A DNA stretch of 9,873 nucleotides from an uncultured Clostridia bacterium (GCA_934454745.1 CAKSGP010000029.1:1-9873), one strand, 5' to 3'. Shown: positions 1 through 6,706, counted from the stretch's first letter. Made by a program: numbers and translations. Notes: generated from the sequence alone by a model not told the origin.

Positions 1-4
1 CCTA

Positions 5-33
5 TGGAATTTTATCTTAAAATATAGTATAAT
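5..33 (+). promoter_or_regulatory. candidate promoter of cdaA-cdaR
   Basis: A perfect -10 hexamer TATAAT (28-33) lies 17 bases after a weak -35-like TGGAAT (5-10). Transcription would begin near position 40, giving a short leader of about 30 nt before the cdaA start. The -35 matches the consensus at only three of six positions, and the true -35 or an upstream promoter may lie outside the window. Confidence 0.5.
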
Positions 34-68
34 TAAAACAGAAAAAAAGGAAAGGAGCAAATATATTA

Positions 69-920
69 ATGGGACTTGACGGAATTTTTGATTACATAAT
101 TAAATACAAACGTATATTGCGTATAAATGATATTATTGATATATTTATAGTAGCAATTGCTATATTCTATTTTATAGGCGCAATCCGAGGCACAAGAGCG
201 GTACAGCTTGCAAAGGGCCTTTTGATAATCGTCGCGGTGTATATGGCAAGCAGTGTATTAAAGCTTCATACACTAAATTACATATTGGGAGCAGTGGTAC
301 AGGTTGCGATGTTCGGCGTAATCGTAATATTCCAGCCTGAACTCAGAAACCTCCTTGAAAAAATGGGACGGCTCAAGGTGGGTAACGTTTTCGGCATAGC
401 CGACCCATTCGGCGAACGCAAGGAAACGGAGGACGTTATAGACAAAATAAGCCGTGCGGCGGCGGATATGTCCGAAACAAGAACAGGTGCATTGATTGTT
501 ATCGAACGGCATACACGACTTGGCGAATATATGCACAGCGGTACACTTATGAACGCAAACGTATCAAGCGAGCTTTTAGGCAATATCTTTACCCCCAACA
601 CTCCTTTGCATGACGGTGCCGTAATAATCCGTGACAATAAGATAATAACCGCAGGCTGTGTCCTGCCCCTTACTGCAAACACTAATCTTGCATCGGAGCT
701 TGGCACACGCCACCGTGCAGCACTGGGTCTTAGCGAAGCCTCAGATGCTGTAATAGTAGTTGTGAGTGAGGAAACGGGCAAAATATCCATTGCCATTAAC
801 GGCTCTTTGACACGCAATCTCACCGAAGCAAGCCTGAAAAAGGCATTGACAAAACTGCTTATCGTAAATCCTGCTGTGGAGGCGGAGGCAGTAAAGAAAA
901 TATTCCGCAAATCCAAGTAA
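69..920 (+). CDS. cdaA: membrane-bound diadenylate cyclase CdaA
   Basis: This enzyme (also called DacA or YbbP) condenses two ATP into cyclic di-AMP, a messenger that controls potassium and osmolyte transport and cell-wall homeostasis in Gram-positive bacteria. At 283 residues the protein has the usual length. Three hydrophobic helices (about residues 22-40, 48-64 and 70-89) precede a cytosolic DisA_N (DAC) domain from about 95 to 270. Both catalytic signatures are visible: the DGA motif at 182-184 (in LHDGAVI) and the RHR motif at 214-216 (in GTRHRAALG). The start is an ATG with AAAGGAG (51-57) 11 bases upstream, a slightly long spacing. cdaR follows after 12 bases, so the two are almost certainly co-transcribed. 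In many Bacillota a third gene, glmM, follows; here it does not. The motifs and the partner gene make this call secure. Confidence 0.97.
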   Translation: MGLDGIFDYIIKYKRILRINDIIDIFIVAIAIFYFIGAIRGTRAVQLAKGLLIIVAVYMASSVLKLHTLNYILGAVVQVAMFGVIVIFQPELRNLLEKMGRLKVGNVFGIADPFGERKETEDVIDKISRAAADMSETRTGALIVIERHTRLGEYMHSGTLMNANVSSELLGNIFTPNTPLHDGAVIIRDNKIITAGCVLPLTANTNLASELGTRHRAALGLSEASDAVIVVVSEETGKISIAINGSLTRNLTEASLKKALTKLLIVNPAVEAEAVKKIFRKSK

Positions 921-932
921 AGGAGAGTAAGT

Positions 933-1859
933 ATGGCACAGCAAGAAAAGAAAAAAATGAATCGGCTCCGCTATATGATACTTTCCGTCATAATAGCAAT
1001 AATAGCCTGGGTAGTTGTTACATATACAACCGACCCCGATATAGTAAAGACCTTTTCAGGTATCCGTGTAGAGTTTGCAGGGGAGGACGTATTAGCTGAG
1101 AACGGCTATGTAGTAGCCGAGCGGAACGATATCCCTAAAGTATCGGTAAAAATGCGTGGTAAACGAAGCGACCTTATTAACGCATTAGGCAAGACGAGGG
1201 TAGTGGTGGACGTTTCCGATATTGACGAGGCAGGCACCTATGAGCTTGAGGGAATAGTGAAAATCCCCACATCACGTATAACCGTTGAAAAGATAATCCG
1301 AGAGACAATAACAATAGAGGTTGCAAAGCTCCAAACTAAGGAAGTCCCCATAAGCGTGGTGCAGACGGGCGAGCTTAACGGAAAGCTTGTAAAATCCACA
1401 CCTACACGTGACACGGTACAGATTAAAGGTGCAGAGTACGAGCTTGACCTAATTGATAGAGCAGAGGTAACGGTGGATATAAGTGCAATAAAGGATAATA
1501 ATTCTCTTGACCTTGGCTATTCCCTTATAATCTCCGACGGCATACTAAGAGAGGAGCTAAGCACATTACGTATATTTGAAAACGTCGTCACTGTTAACAA
1601 TACAGTCTATATGGCAAAAGAAGTTCCTGTAAGGGTTTTAGTAAGAAACGGAGGGGCAGTCTTAGACGAATCGGCAACAAAGATAGACCCACAAACCGTA
1701 ACCGTGGGAACAAAGGACGGTAAAGATGTTGAGTTCGTAACTGTAACAATTGATGCAGACTCCGAAAACGGCGAATACAAGCTTGACAAAACCGAGGACG
1801 TATATATTCCCGAATCAAGTCGGACAGTAACAATAAAGCCTATATGGAACAGAGAATAA
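933..1859 (+). CDS. cdaR: CdaR, YbbR-domain regulator of CdaA
   Basis: This is the extracytoplasmic partner of CdaA; in Bacillus and Listeria it binds the cyclase and modulates c-di-AMP output. The 308-residue protein has a positively charged N-terminus, one membrane helix (about residues 13-31) and then about three YbbR repeats outside the membrane, roughly at 36-125, 130-220 and 226-303. Each repeat has alternating beta strands; similar segments recur around VPISVVQTGEL (138-148) and VPVRVLVRNGG (231-241). The start ATG has AAGGAG ending 7 bases upstream and overlapping the end of cdaA. An internal ATG at codon 9 is possible but has poorer spacing. Other family members carry two to four repeats, so this length is ordinary. 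An intrinsic terminator begins 24 bases after the stop, closing the operon. Confidence 0.93.
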   Translation: MAQQEKKKMNRLRYMILSVIIAIIAWVVVTYTTDPDIVKTFSGIRVEFAGEDVLAENGYVVAERNDIPKVSVKMRGKRSDLINALGKTRVVVDVSDIDEAGTYELEGIVKIPTSRITVEKIIRETITIEVAKLQTKEVPISVVQTGELNGKLVKSTPTRDTVQIKGAEYELDLIDRAEVTVDISAIKDNNSLDLGYSLIISDGILREELSTLRIFENVVTVNNTVYMAKEVPVRVLVRNGGAVLDESATKIDPQTVTVGTKDGKDVEFVTVTIDADSENGEYKLDKTEDVYIPESSRTVTIKPIWNRE

Positions 1860-1883
1860 AAAATAAAAAAATTTTAAAAAAAG

Positions 1884-1918
1884 CGGAACTTTATAAAAAA
1901 AGTTCCGTCTTATTTTTT
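1884..1918 (+). terminator. intrinsic terminator after cdaR
   Basis: A 9-bp stem, CGGAACTTT (1884-1892) with AAAGTTCCG (1899-1907), encloses a six-base loop. It is followed by TCTTA and a run of six T (1913-1918). An A-rich stretch precedes the stem. It separates the cdaA-cdaR transcript from the S-layer gene's promoter. Confidence 0.88.
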
Positions 1919-1937
1919 GTAGAACATACATATAGTC

Positions 1938-1966
1938 AATTTATCGCTAATTATGAGCGATAAATT
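1938..1966. repeat. perfect 11-bp inverted repeat upstream of the S-layer promoter
   Basis: AATTTATCGCT (1938-1948) and AGCGATAAATT (1956-1966) are perfect inverted copies separated by seven bases. No T-run follows on the plus strand, so it does not look like a terminator. It sits about 60 bases before the -35 at 2027. A protein-binding operator is one reading; a DNA or RNA hairpin left after the cdaR terminator is another. No known regulator motif was recognised. Confidence 0.6.
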
Positions 1967-1976
1967 TAAGGATTTG

Positions 1977-2017
1977 TTCAATTATTACAAAAATATTTCA
2001 TATTTATGAAAATTGAA
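1977..2017. repeat. nested AT-rich inverted repeat next to the -35 site
   Basis: The outer arms TTCAATT (1977-1983) and AATTGAA (2011-2017) and the inner arms TTTCAT (1996-2001) and ATGAAA (2006-2011) lie just upstream of the -35 hexamer at 2027. The stretch is very AT-rich and could act as an UP element for RNA polymerase or as a regulator site. Chance symmetry in AT-rich DNA cannot be excluded. Confidence 0.35.
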
Positions 2018-2026
2018 GGAAAACTA

Positions 2027-2055
2027 TTGACTTATGTTATGTTTGATAGTACAAT
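2027..2055 (+). promoter_or_regulatory. strong sigma-A-type promoter of the S-layer gene
   Basis: The -35 TTGACT (2027-2032) and -10 TACAAT (2050-2055) each match the consensus at five of six positions, with the optimal 17-base spacer. The start of transcription should be near 2062, leaving a leader of about 204 nt before the start codon at 2266. AT-rich DNA upstream fits a highly expressed gene. Confidence 0.85.
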
Positions 2056-2061
2056 TTATGA

Positions 2062-2265
2062 TAGCAAACTTGGGTAATAAGGTAGAAGCATTATCTTAAG
2101 TTTTGTTACCGTAATTATGAAGACTTATGAGCAAAGCAGGTTAGTGTTCGCAGTCTTCGGAGCTTCTCGCTTGCAAGGGAAGCAGGAAAAAACTGATGAG
2201 TAATCGGGAACACTTATCAGTAAGAAAGTAAGTTCCCGGAAAAAACAAAGGGAGGATTTGAGACA
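2062..2265 (+). promoter_or_regulatory. long structured 5' leader of the S-layer mRNA
   Basis: From the predicted transcription start to the start codon there are about 204 nt that can fold extensively. Hairpin 1 joins AAACTT (2066-2071) to AAGTTT (2098-2103), with an inner GGTAAT (2073-2078)/ATTATC (2090-2095) helix. Hairpin 2 joins GAAGACT (2119-2125) to AGTCTTC (2152-2158), with an inner GAGCA (2129-2133)/TGTTC (2145-2149) helix. Hairpin 3 is a 7-bp stem (2162-2168/2177-2183) with an eight-base loop. A pseudoknot follows at 2193-2239. The ribosome binding site (AGGGAGG, 2249-2255) ends 10 bases before the ATG. There is no T-run, so transcription attenuation is not suggested; control of translation or mRNA stability would fit better. 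I do not recognise a known riboswitch class. All pairings were found by eye, without energy calculation. Confidence 0.6.
2193..2239 (+). promoter_or_regulatory. predicted H-type pseudoknot before the S-layer ribosome binding site
   Basis: Stem 1 pairs CTGATGAG (2193-2200) with CTTATCAG (2213-2220): eight base pairs including one G-U. Its 12-base loop contains CGGGAAC (2205-2211), which is the exact complement of GTTCCCG (2232-2238) downstream; a T-G wobble (2204/2239) can extend this second stem to eight pairs. Part of the same loop and stem, GAACACT (2208-2214), is also the exact complement of AGTGTTC (2143-2149) inside hairpin 2, so two folds exclude one another. The second stem ends about 10 bases before the Shine-Dalgarno site. 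Confidence 0.55.
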
Positions 2266-5121
2266 ATGATTAAGAATCTCAAGAAAGTTATTTCAACTTT
2301 TGCTGCTGTTGCAATGCTTGCTACATCAGCATCAGCATTCGCTGTTTCATTCCCGGACGTTGACGCTAACGCATCATATTCAGGTGCAGTTGACGCTTTA
2401 ACATCACTTGGTGTTGTTAATGGTGACGACAACGGTAAGTTCAACCCCGAGAACACAGTTACAAGAGCAGAGTTTGCTAAAATGGTTGTAGAGATGCTTG
2501 GTGAGGGCAAATCTGCAGCAGCTTCAACTTACACAAAGTTCGTAGACGCTAAGGGACACTGGGGCGCAGGTTACATCGAGACAGGTGTAGCAAAGGGCTT
2601 TATCAACGGTTACGATGACACAACATTCGGACCCGACGATCAGGTTACATACGCACAGGCAGTTAAGATGCTTGTTTCAGCAGTAGGTTATGACCTATAT
2701 GCAACAGAGCAGGGCGGATATCCGTCAGGTTACCTTGCATACGGTTCATCACTTGACATTATCGACGGTGTTACAGGTGTGACAAATGACACAGCTTTGA
2801 CACGTGCACAGTGTGCAGTTTTGATATACAATGCGTTGAAGGCTCCTATCTGTGCAATCAGCCATTACAATCAGAACTACCAGGGCGAGTGGTACCCCGT
2901 TTACACAAAGTATGACGGCGTATCAGCTGCATGGAAATCAGCTCTTACAGAGTATCACAACGCATACGTTGCTATGGGTCGTGTAACAGATGTTACTCGT
3001 GACGCTAAGAGAGGCGACAGAGTTACATTTGATATCGAGAAGTGTGATAACTTTGATGGAAACCTTGACTATATAGGTTCACAGAATGCATACGTAGGTA
3101 CTTCAAAGGCTGACGAAACATTGTACAACTACTCAGAAGCAATTATCAAGAAGGATAAGTCAACTAAGGAATTCACAATCGTATCAGTTACTCCTTACGG
3201 TTCATCAGAAATCGTTGAGTTCGATATGAAGGACGTGAAGACTCTTCCGACAGCTTCTTTAATCAGCGTTAAGAACGGTACAAAGACAGATGACTATGAT
3301 ATAGCAAGTGATGCTTGCCTATACATCAACGGTGCAAAACAGCCTAATACAAATGTTACAACAGCTGGTAGCTATGGAGACTACATAAATGGTAACGCAG
3401 CAAATACTGTACTTGACAAGGCTAAAAACCAGGTAGGTAAGATAACACTTATCAACAAAACAGACGTTGCTTCAACAGCTGTTACTGATGATGAGTATGA
3501 CTACGTAATGGTTGACTACTATGCAACAAGCAAGGTAGATGCAGTTGACGTTTATGATGACGAAGTTGAAATCACTGTAAGCGAAATCAATACTGGTTAT
3601 GGTCTTGACGGTACAATTAAAATTGACCTTGATGATGAAACATCACAGACAATTAAGTTCTACAAGAACGGCGAAGAGATTTCATACAAGGACGTAAAGA
3701 AGAAGGATATCGTTTCAATCGCTGTTGCTCCTGGTGGCAACTGGTATGAAAAGGATCTTGAAATCTACGTATCAGACAGCAAAGTTTCAGGTACAATTTC
3801 TTCAAAGAACGACACAAAGAAGACAGTTACAGTTGACGGTACAACATATGATTATGCAATCGTTTCAGGAAGTAGCTTAGAAACAGGTAAGGACTTAACA
3901 CTTTATCTTGATGCTTTCGGTTACGTTGTAAAGAGAGACGTTAACTCATCATCAGCTAAGTACGGTGTAGTTGTTGACTACTATACACAGGGTTCAACAA
4001 AATATGTTTCAATCGTAACAGCTGACGGTAAGATTGAGAAGTATGCAACTAACGAAAACTTCTCAGGTGCTTATGTTACAAATTCAACAAATGCAAGCGA
4101 CGTAGCAGGTAAAGTTATCGAGTATAAGATCGATAAGAATGACTACCTAAAGAAAGTTTCTTCAACAATGAGTGCAACAGCAAAGACTAATGCTGAGTAT
4201 TCAGAAGAGCTTTCACTATTGGGCGGATATTCAATTTCAGAGTCAGCTACAAAGATAGTTGATATAAGCAAGTACACAGCTGATAAGAAGGTTGCAACTA
4301 TGACTCTTGCTCAGCTTGAGGACGAAGGCAAGTATAATGTTGTAGCAGTTAGCGATGTTAATGATGATGACGTTCCGTTCATAATCGTTACAACTGACGG
4401 TACAGCTCTTAAGGCAACAAGCACACTTGCAGTTGTTCAGGCTACTGGTGCAACAGCAACAGCAGACGACGATACAAGCTGTGATATCATAACACTTGCA
4501 GTTAACGGCGAAAAGAACGTTGAAGTTTATTTCTATGATGGATTGAATGCTGATACTCTTGTAGAGGGTACAGTAATTATGTATAAGGTTGGTTCAGAGG
4601 GCTACGTTGAGTCAACTAATGACTTCAAGGTAATCTTTACACCGAACAACACATACAGTGCTATGACATCAGCAGTATTTGCTACTGGCGTTACAAACTT
4701 CACAGCAGTTGCTGGCGGAGCAGTTGTAGGTAAGACAGGTGTAGCTAATGAGTACACACTTAACGTAAACGGACAGGATGCAGATGTAGACGTTTACTAT
4801 GGTCCTGTTTACACAGCAACAGATAGCTCACTACGTGTATTCACAGCTAAGTCTGCTTCAACTCAGAAGTCAAACTTTGTAAGTGATACAAAGGCATTAT
4901 CAATCGGCAATGCTAATGTTTACACATACAATTACAGCAAGGATGCTGGTGATAACCAGAGAGTATCAACATCAAGACTTTCTCAGGAGAGAGACTTCTT
5001 CGGCGACAGCAATACTTCAGAGTTCACATGGAGCACAATGGGTTCACTTCAGCCGAGAATGGCATTCGTAAGAGTTGATGATAACGTAGTAACAGATGTT
5101 GTTTACTACAGAGCTAGATAA
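2266..5121 (+). CDS. secreted SLH-domain protein, probable S-layer protein
   Basis: The 951-residue preprotein starts with a classical signal peptide (MIKNLKK, a hydrophobic core, then SASAFA; cleavage near residue 26). Three SLH modules follow, at about 27-78, 92-140 and 150-192. The first has the typical FPDV opening and TRAE motif (66-69); the second and third carry TYAQ (128-131) and TRAQ (179-182). SLH trimers usually bind pyruvylated secondary cell-wall polymers, holding the protein on the outer surface. The remaining 750 or so residues are rich in Asp, Thr, Val, Ser and Tyr with alternating hydrophobic residues, suggesting many beta strands; no catalytic domain is recognised. The strong promoter, long leader, Shine-Dalgarno AGGGAGG and narrow codon choice (Thr mostly ACA, Ser mostly TCA, Gly mostly GGT/GGC) point to very high expression. 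A structural S-layer role is inferred; another abundant surface protein is possible. Confidence 0.9.
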   Translation: MIKNLKKVISTFAAVAMLATSASAFAVSFPDVDANASYSGAVDALTSLGVVNGDDNGKFNPENTVTRAEFAKMVVEMLGEGKSAAASTYTKFVDAKGHWGAGYIETGVAKGFINGYDDTTFGPDDQVTYAQAVKMLVSAVGYDLYATEQGGYPSGYLAYGSSLDIIDGVTGVTNDTALTRAQCAVLIYNALKAPICAISHYNQNYQGEWYPVYTKYDGVSAAWKSALTEYHNAYVAMGRVTDVTRDAKRGDRVTFDIEKCDNFDGNLDYIGSQNAYVGTSKADETLYNYSEAIIKKDKSTKEFTIVSVTPYGSSEIVEFDMKDVKTLPTASLISVKNGTKTDDYDIASDACLYINGAKQPNTNVTTAGSYGDYINGNAANTVLDKAKNQVGKITLINKTDVASTAVTDDEYDYVMVDYYATSKVDAVDVYDDEVEITVSEINTGYGLDGTIKIDLDDETSQTIKFYKNGEEISYKDVKKKDIVSIAVAPGGNWYEKDLEIYVSDSKVSGTISSKNDTKKTVTVDGTTYDYAIVSGSSLETGKDLTLYLDAFGYVVKRDVNSSSAKYGVVVDYYTQGSTKYVSIVTADGKIEKYATNENFSGAYVTNSTNASDVAGKVIEYKIDKNDYLKKVSSTMSATAKTNAEYSEELSLLGGYSISESATKIVDISKYTADKKVATMTLAQLEDEGKYNVVAVSDVNDDDVPFIIVTTDGTALKATSTLAVVQATGATATADDDTSCDIITLAVNGEKNVEVYFYDGLNADTLVEGTVIMYKVGSEGYVESTNDFKVIFTPNNTYSAMTSAVFATGVTNFTAVAGGAVVGKTGVANEYTLNVNGQDADVDVYYGPVYTATDSSLRVFTAKSASTQKSNFVSDTKALSIGNANVYTYNYSKDAGDNQRVSTSRLSQERDFFGDSNTSEFTWSTMGSLQPRMAFVRVDDNVVTDVVYYRAR

Positions 5122-5137
5122 TCTGACTTACAGATTA
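5119..5137 (+). repeat. hairpin overlapping the S-layer stop codon
   Basis: TAATCTG (5119-5125, which begins with the TAA stop codon) and CAGATTA (5131-5137) form a perfect 7-bp stem with a five-base loop. It has no T-run. It lies 20 bases before the terminator and might protect the 3' end of the mRNA, though translating ribosomes would unfold it. Confidence 0.5.
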
Positions 5138-5153
5138 ACTTAAACTCAAAATT

Positions 5154-5181
5154 AAAGGACTGCTTCGGCAGTCCTTTTTTT
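5154..5181 (+). terminator. intrinsic terminator of the S-layer gene
   Basis: GGACTGC (5157-5163) and GCAGTCC (5168-5174) close a TTCG tetraloop in the very stable C(UUCG)G context. Flanking AAA/TTT can extend the stem to 10 bp, and the transcript then runs into a stretch of T (5175-5181). This is a textbook strong terminator, fitting an abundant transcript. Confidence 0.95.
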
Positions 5182-5204
5182 GCGATAAAAAAGTCAAAGT
5201 GTGA

Positions 5205-5260
5205 GGGGTACTATAAAAATAGATGCAGAACGGAGCTCAACCGTTTATACACCCCTTTTT
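5205..5260 (+). terminator. second, imperfect terminator-like hairpin
   Basis: GGGGT (5205-5209) pairs with ACCCC (5251-5255), TATAAA (5212-5217) with TTTATA (5244-5249), and an inner ACGG (5230-5233) can pair with CCGT (5241-5244), competing for one base. Five T (5256-5260) follow directly. It may back up the terminator ending at 5181, or be the 3' end of a small RNA, but no promoter is evident in the short gap between them. The pairing was assembled by eye. Confidence 0.4.
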
Positions 5261-5313
5261 GCAATGTGTAATATATGTAAACCATATGTCACAGAGAATT
5301 AAGGCGAAAAAAG
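5261..5313. other. gene-free stretch before the promoter of the unknown membrane protein
   Basis: No open frame of note is seen. An imperfect dyad with outer arms TGTG (5265-5268) and CACA (5290-5293) and inner arms ATATG/CATAT sits about 20 bases before the -35 hexamer at 5314. It could be an operator but is too degenerate for a firm call. Confidence 0.3.
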
Positions 5314-5342
5314 TTGAATTGTAACACATTTCGTAATATAAT
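5314..5342 (+). promoter_or_regulatory. promoter of the unknown membrane-anchored protein gene
   Basis: The -35 TTGAAT (5314-5319) and perfect -10 TATAAT (5337-5342) are separated by 17 bases. The predicted start of transcription, near 5349, gives a leader of about 53 nt before the GTG start at 5402. Confidence 0.82.
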
Positions 5343-5385
5343 AGTATGGTAAACTTATATCATAGCGGAGATGTATCTTGCTAAG

Positions 5386-5393
5386 AAGGGGGG
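5386..5393 (+). promoter_or_regulatory. ribosome binding site that selects the GTG start at 5402
   Basis: AAGGGGGG ends 8 bases before a GTG at 5402. A competing TTG at 5378 has a weaker GGAG (5367-5370) 7 bases away and would add eight residues (MLRRGDGQ) ahead of the signal peptide. The GTG puts Lys and Asn directly before the hydrophobic core, as expected for a signal peptide. Confidence 0.65.
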
Positions 5394-5401
5394 ACGGGCA
5401 A

Positions 5402-6616
5402 GTGAAGAATCTGTTTTGCAGAATATTTTCTATTTTTTGCGTGCTGATATTTTTTGCACAAATGCCTGTTACCTACGCAAAAAGCGAGATGTGGGCAAGT
5501 CCTTATGCGTACACATTAAATTCGGCAATGCTCAATTGCGGAATAGTATCAACAGCCCGATGCGGAGATTTTACGGATATATCCCAAACTATTCCAAATG
5601 GTGTTATCTACTCCGATATTGTGAAATTTACAAACAAAAGTGTACCGTGCCTAATAATCGTATATTCCGACTCTATAAGAGAGTGTATTTCAACGGATAT
5701 TTACAGATATAACAATGATGATAAAACGGCGGAGATAATAACAACCGTAAGAAAACCCTATAATATTGAAAAATTACGCATAGCCGAAATATCCCTTGCC
5801 GAGGGCGGTGATTATCGTTATCTTGTTTATAGGGAATTTGAGGGAGATGAGGTAGTATATGAGGAATACTACACCGTAATAGATGATGATGCCTTTAGAC
5901 GTGTCGAGCCTCCAAAGGATAAATCCTTTTCGGGAATACTCAGTTTTACCGACACATATCTCCACCCTGAAGTGGACGTGTCATACTATAACGAACCCCT
6001 TACCGTATTTTTTTCCTCAATAAAGGATTACTGTGCATCAAATGTCACTTATGAGGATATACTCTACAATCTGACCTCCCAGGAGCGTGAGAAAATCGCA
6101 GGAGTGCTTAAGAGAACGGCAGAGTTTGATTATCCGTTTGATATCGGCGACTATCCCACAATGTCGGAATATTCCCTTGCGGTGAATGAGCATAACGGCG
6201 ATGGTGTATTTAATGCCATAACGAATTTCTATGATTTAGGGGATAATATGTACTATGTTCGGTACAGCACTGATTTATGCTTCTATAACGGAGCAATCCT
6301 AAGACGTACCGACAGAGTAACAGACGGATACCAGATACTTGCCGTAAGAAACGATTTTATTCCTTTTTCCGACAGGGAACTGGGAAATCTTTATGAGGCA
6401 TACTCTAAAAACAGACTCCTTCTTGAAAAATCAGGCGGAGGTGCCGAGCTCAAAAACGAGCCTGTTATAAAGATTAATAAGCTTGATTTTGAAAAGCCCA
6501 TAGATGTTCCCCAAAAGCTTTCACCGAATTTGCGTAAACCCATTGCACTAATCGGCGGCGGTGTATGCTTAGGCTTGTTTGTATTACTGTGGATATTCTT
6601 TAAAAAAAATGATTAA
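5402..6616 (+). CDS. unknown secreted protein with a C-terminal membrane anchor
   Basis: I do not recognise this 404-residue protein. It starts with a signal peptide (KNLFCRIFSIFCVLIFF core, then VTYA; cleavage near residue 26). It ends in a hydrophobic helix at about 381-400 followed by KKND, so most of it should lie outside the membrane with a tiny cytosolic tail. The stretch just after cleavage (about 30-49, MWASPY to CGIV) resembles the start of an SLH-like helix pair, but no complete SLH module is seen. The body has alternating polar and hydrophobic segments with many Tyr and Asp and scattered cysteines (46, 54, 83, 95, 211, 293). Residues 340-376, before the helix, look like a flexible charged linker. 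No catalytic motif is apparent. It has its own promoter and terminator and is transcribed alone, downstream of the S-layer gene. An envelope sensor, adaptor or structural role is possible but unproven. GTG was chosen over an upstream TTG from the Shine-Dalgarno site and signal peptide. Confidence 0.8.
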   Translation: MKNLFCRIFSIFCVLIFFAQMPVTYAKSEMWASPYAYTLNSAMLNCGIVSTARCGDFTDISQTIPNGVIYSDIVKFTNKSVPCLIIVYSDSIRECISTDIYRYNNDDKTAEIITTVRKPYNIEKLRIAEISLAEGGDYRYLVYREFEGDEVVYEEYYTVIDDDAFRRVEPPKDKSFSGILSFTDTYLHPEVDVSYYNEPLTVFFSSIKDYCASNVTYEDILYNLTSQEREKIAGVLKRTAEFDYPFDIGDYPTMSEYSLAVNEHNGDGVFNAITNFYDLGDNMYYVRYSTDLCFYNGAILRRTDRVTDGYQILAVRNDFIPFSDRELGNLYEAYSKNRLLLEKSGGGAELKNEPVIKINKLDFEKPIDVPQKLSPNLRKPIALIGGGVCLGLFVLLWIFFKKND

Positions 6617-6635
6617 CAACATTCGTTGAGTTTTT

Positions 6636-6668
6636 AAAAGGGAGCGGTGAACCTCACTGCTCCCTTTT
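6636..6668. terminator. bidirectional terminator between convergent genes
   Basis: A 15-bp stem (6636-6650 with 6654-6668, one G-T pair) and a three-base ACC loop lie between the stop of the unknown membrane protein gene (6616) and the stop of aroA (6707). Arms AAAAGGGAGC and GCTCCCTTTT give four T at the 3' side on either strand, so it can serve both convergent transcripts. The T-runs are short, so efficiency may be modest. Confidence 0.85.
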
Positions 6669-6706
6669 GCCGTCTTATAGCACCCCTTGAGTCTATTTGG
6701 CTTTTT

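Noticed and set aside
278..916. 212-codon minus-strand frame
   Set aside because: It is antisense to cdaA, whose catalytic motifs are intact on the plus strand; no ribosome binding site or family resemblance is seen.
2058..2099. 13-codon frame (ATG at 2058) at the start of the leader
   Set aside because: It begins before the predicted transcription start (about 2062) and has no Shine-Dalgarno site.
2062..2240. Known riboswitch classes (c-di-GMP-I, cobalamin, c-di-AMP ydaO type, T-box)
   Set aside because: Conserved cores I can recall for these classes are not visible in the leader; a covariance-model scan would be needed to settle it.
5371..5712. 113-codon plus-strand frame beginning with ATG and preceded by GGAG
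   Set aside because: It overlaps the start of the longer 5402-6616 gene in another frame. It lacks a signal peptide or recognisable domain, and the longer frame has a signal peptide, a membrane anchor and a better ribosome binding site.
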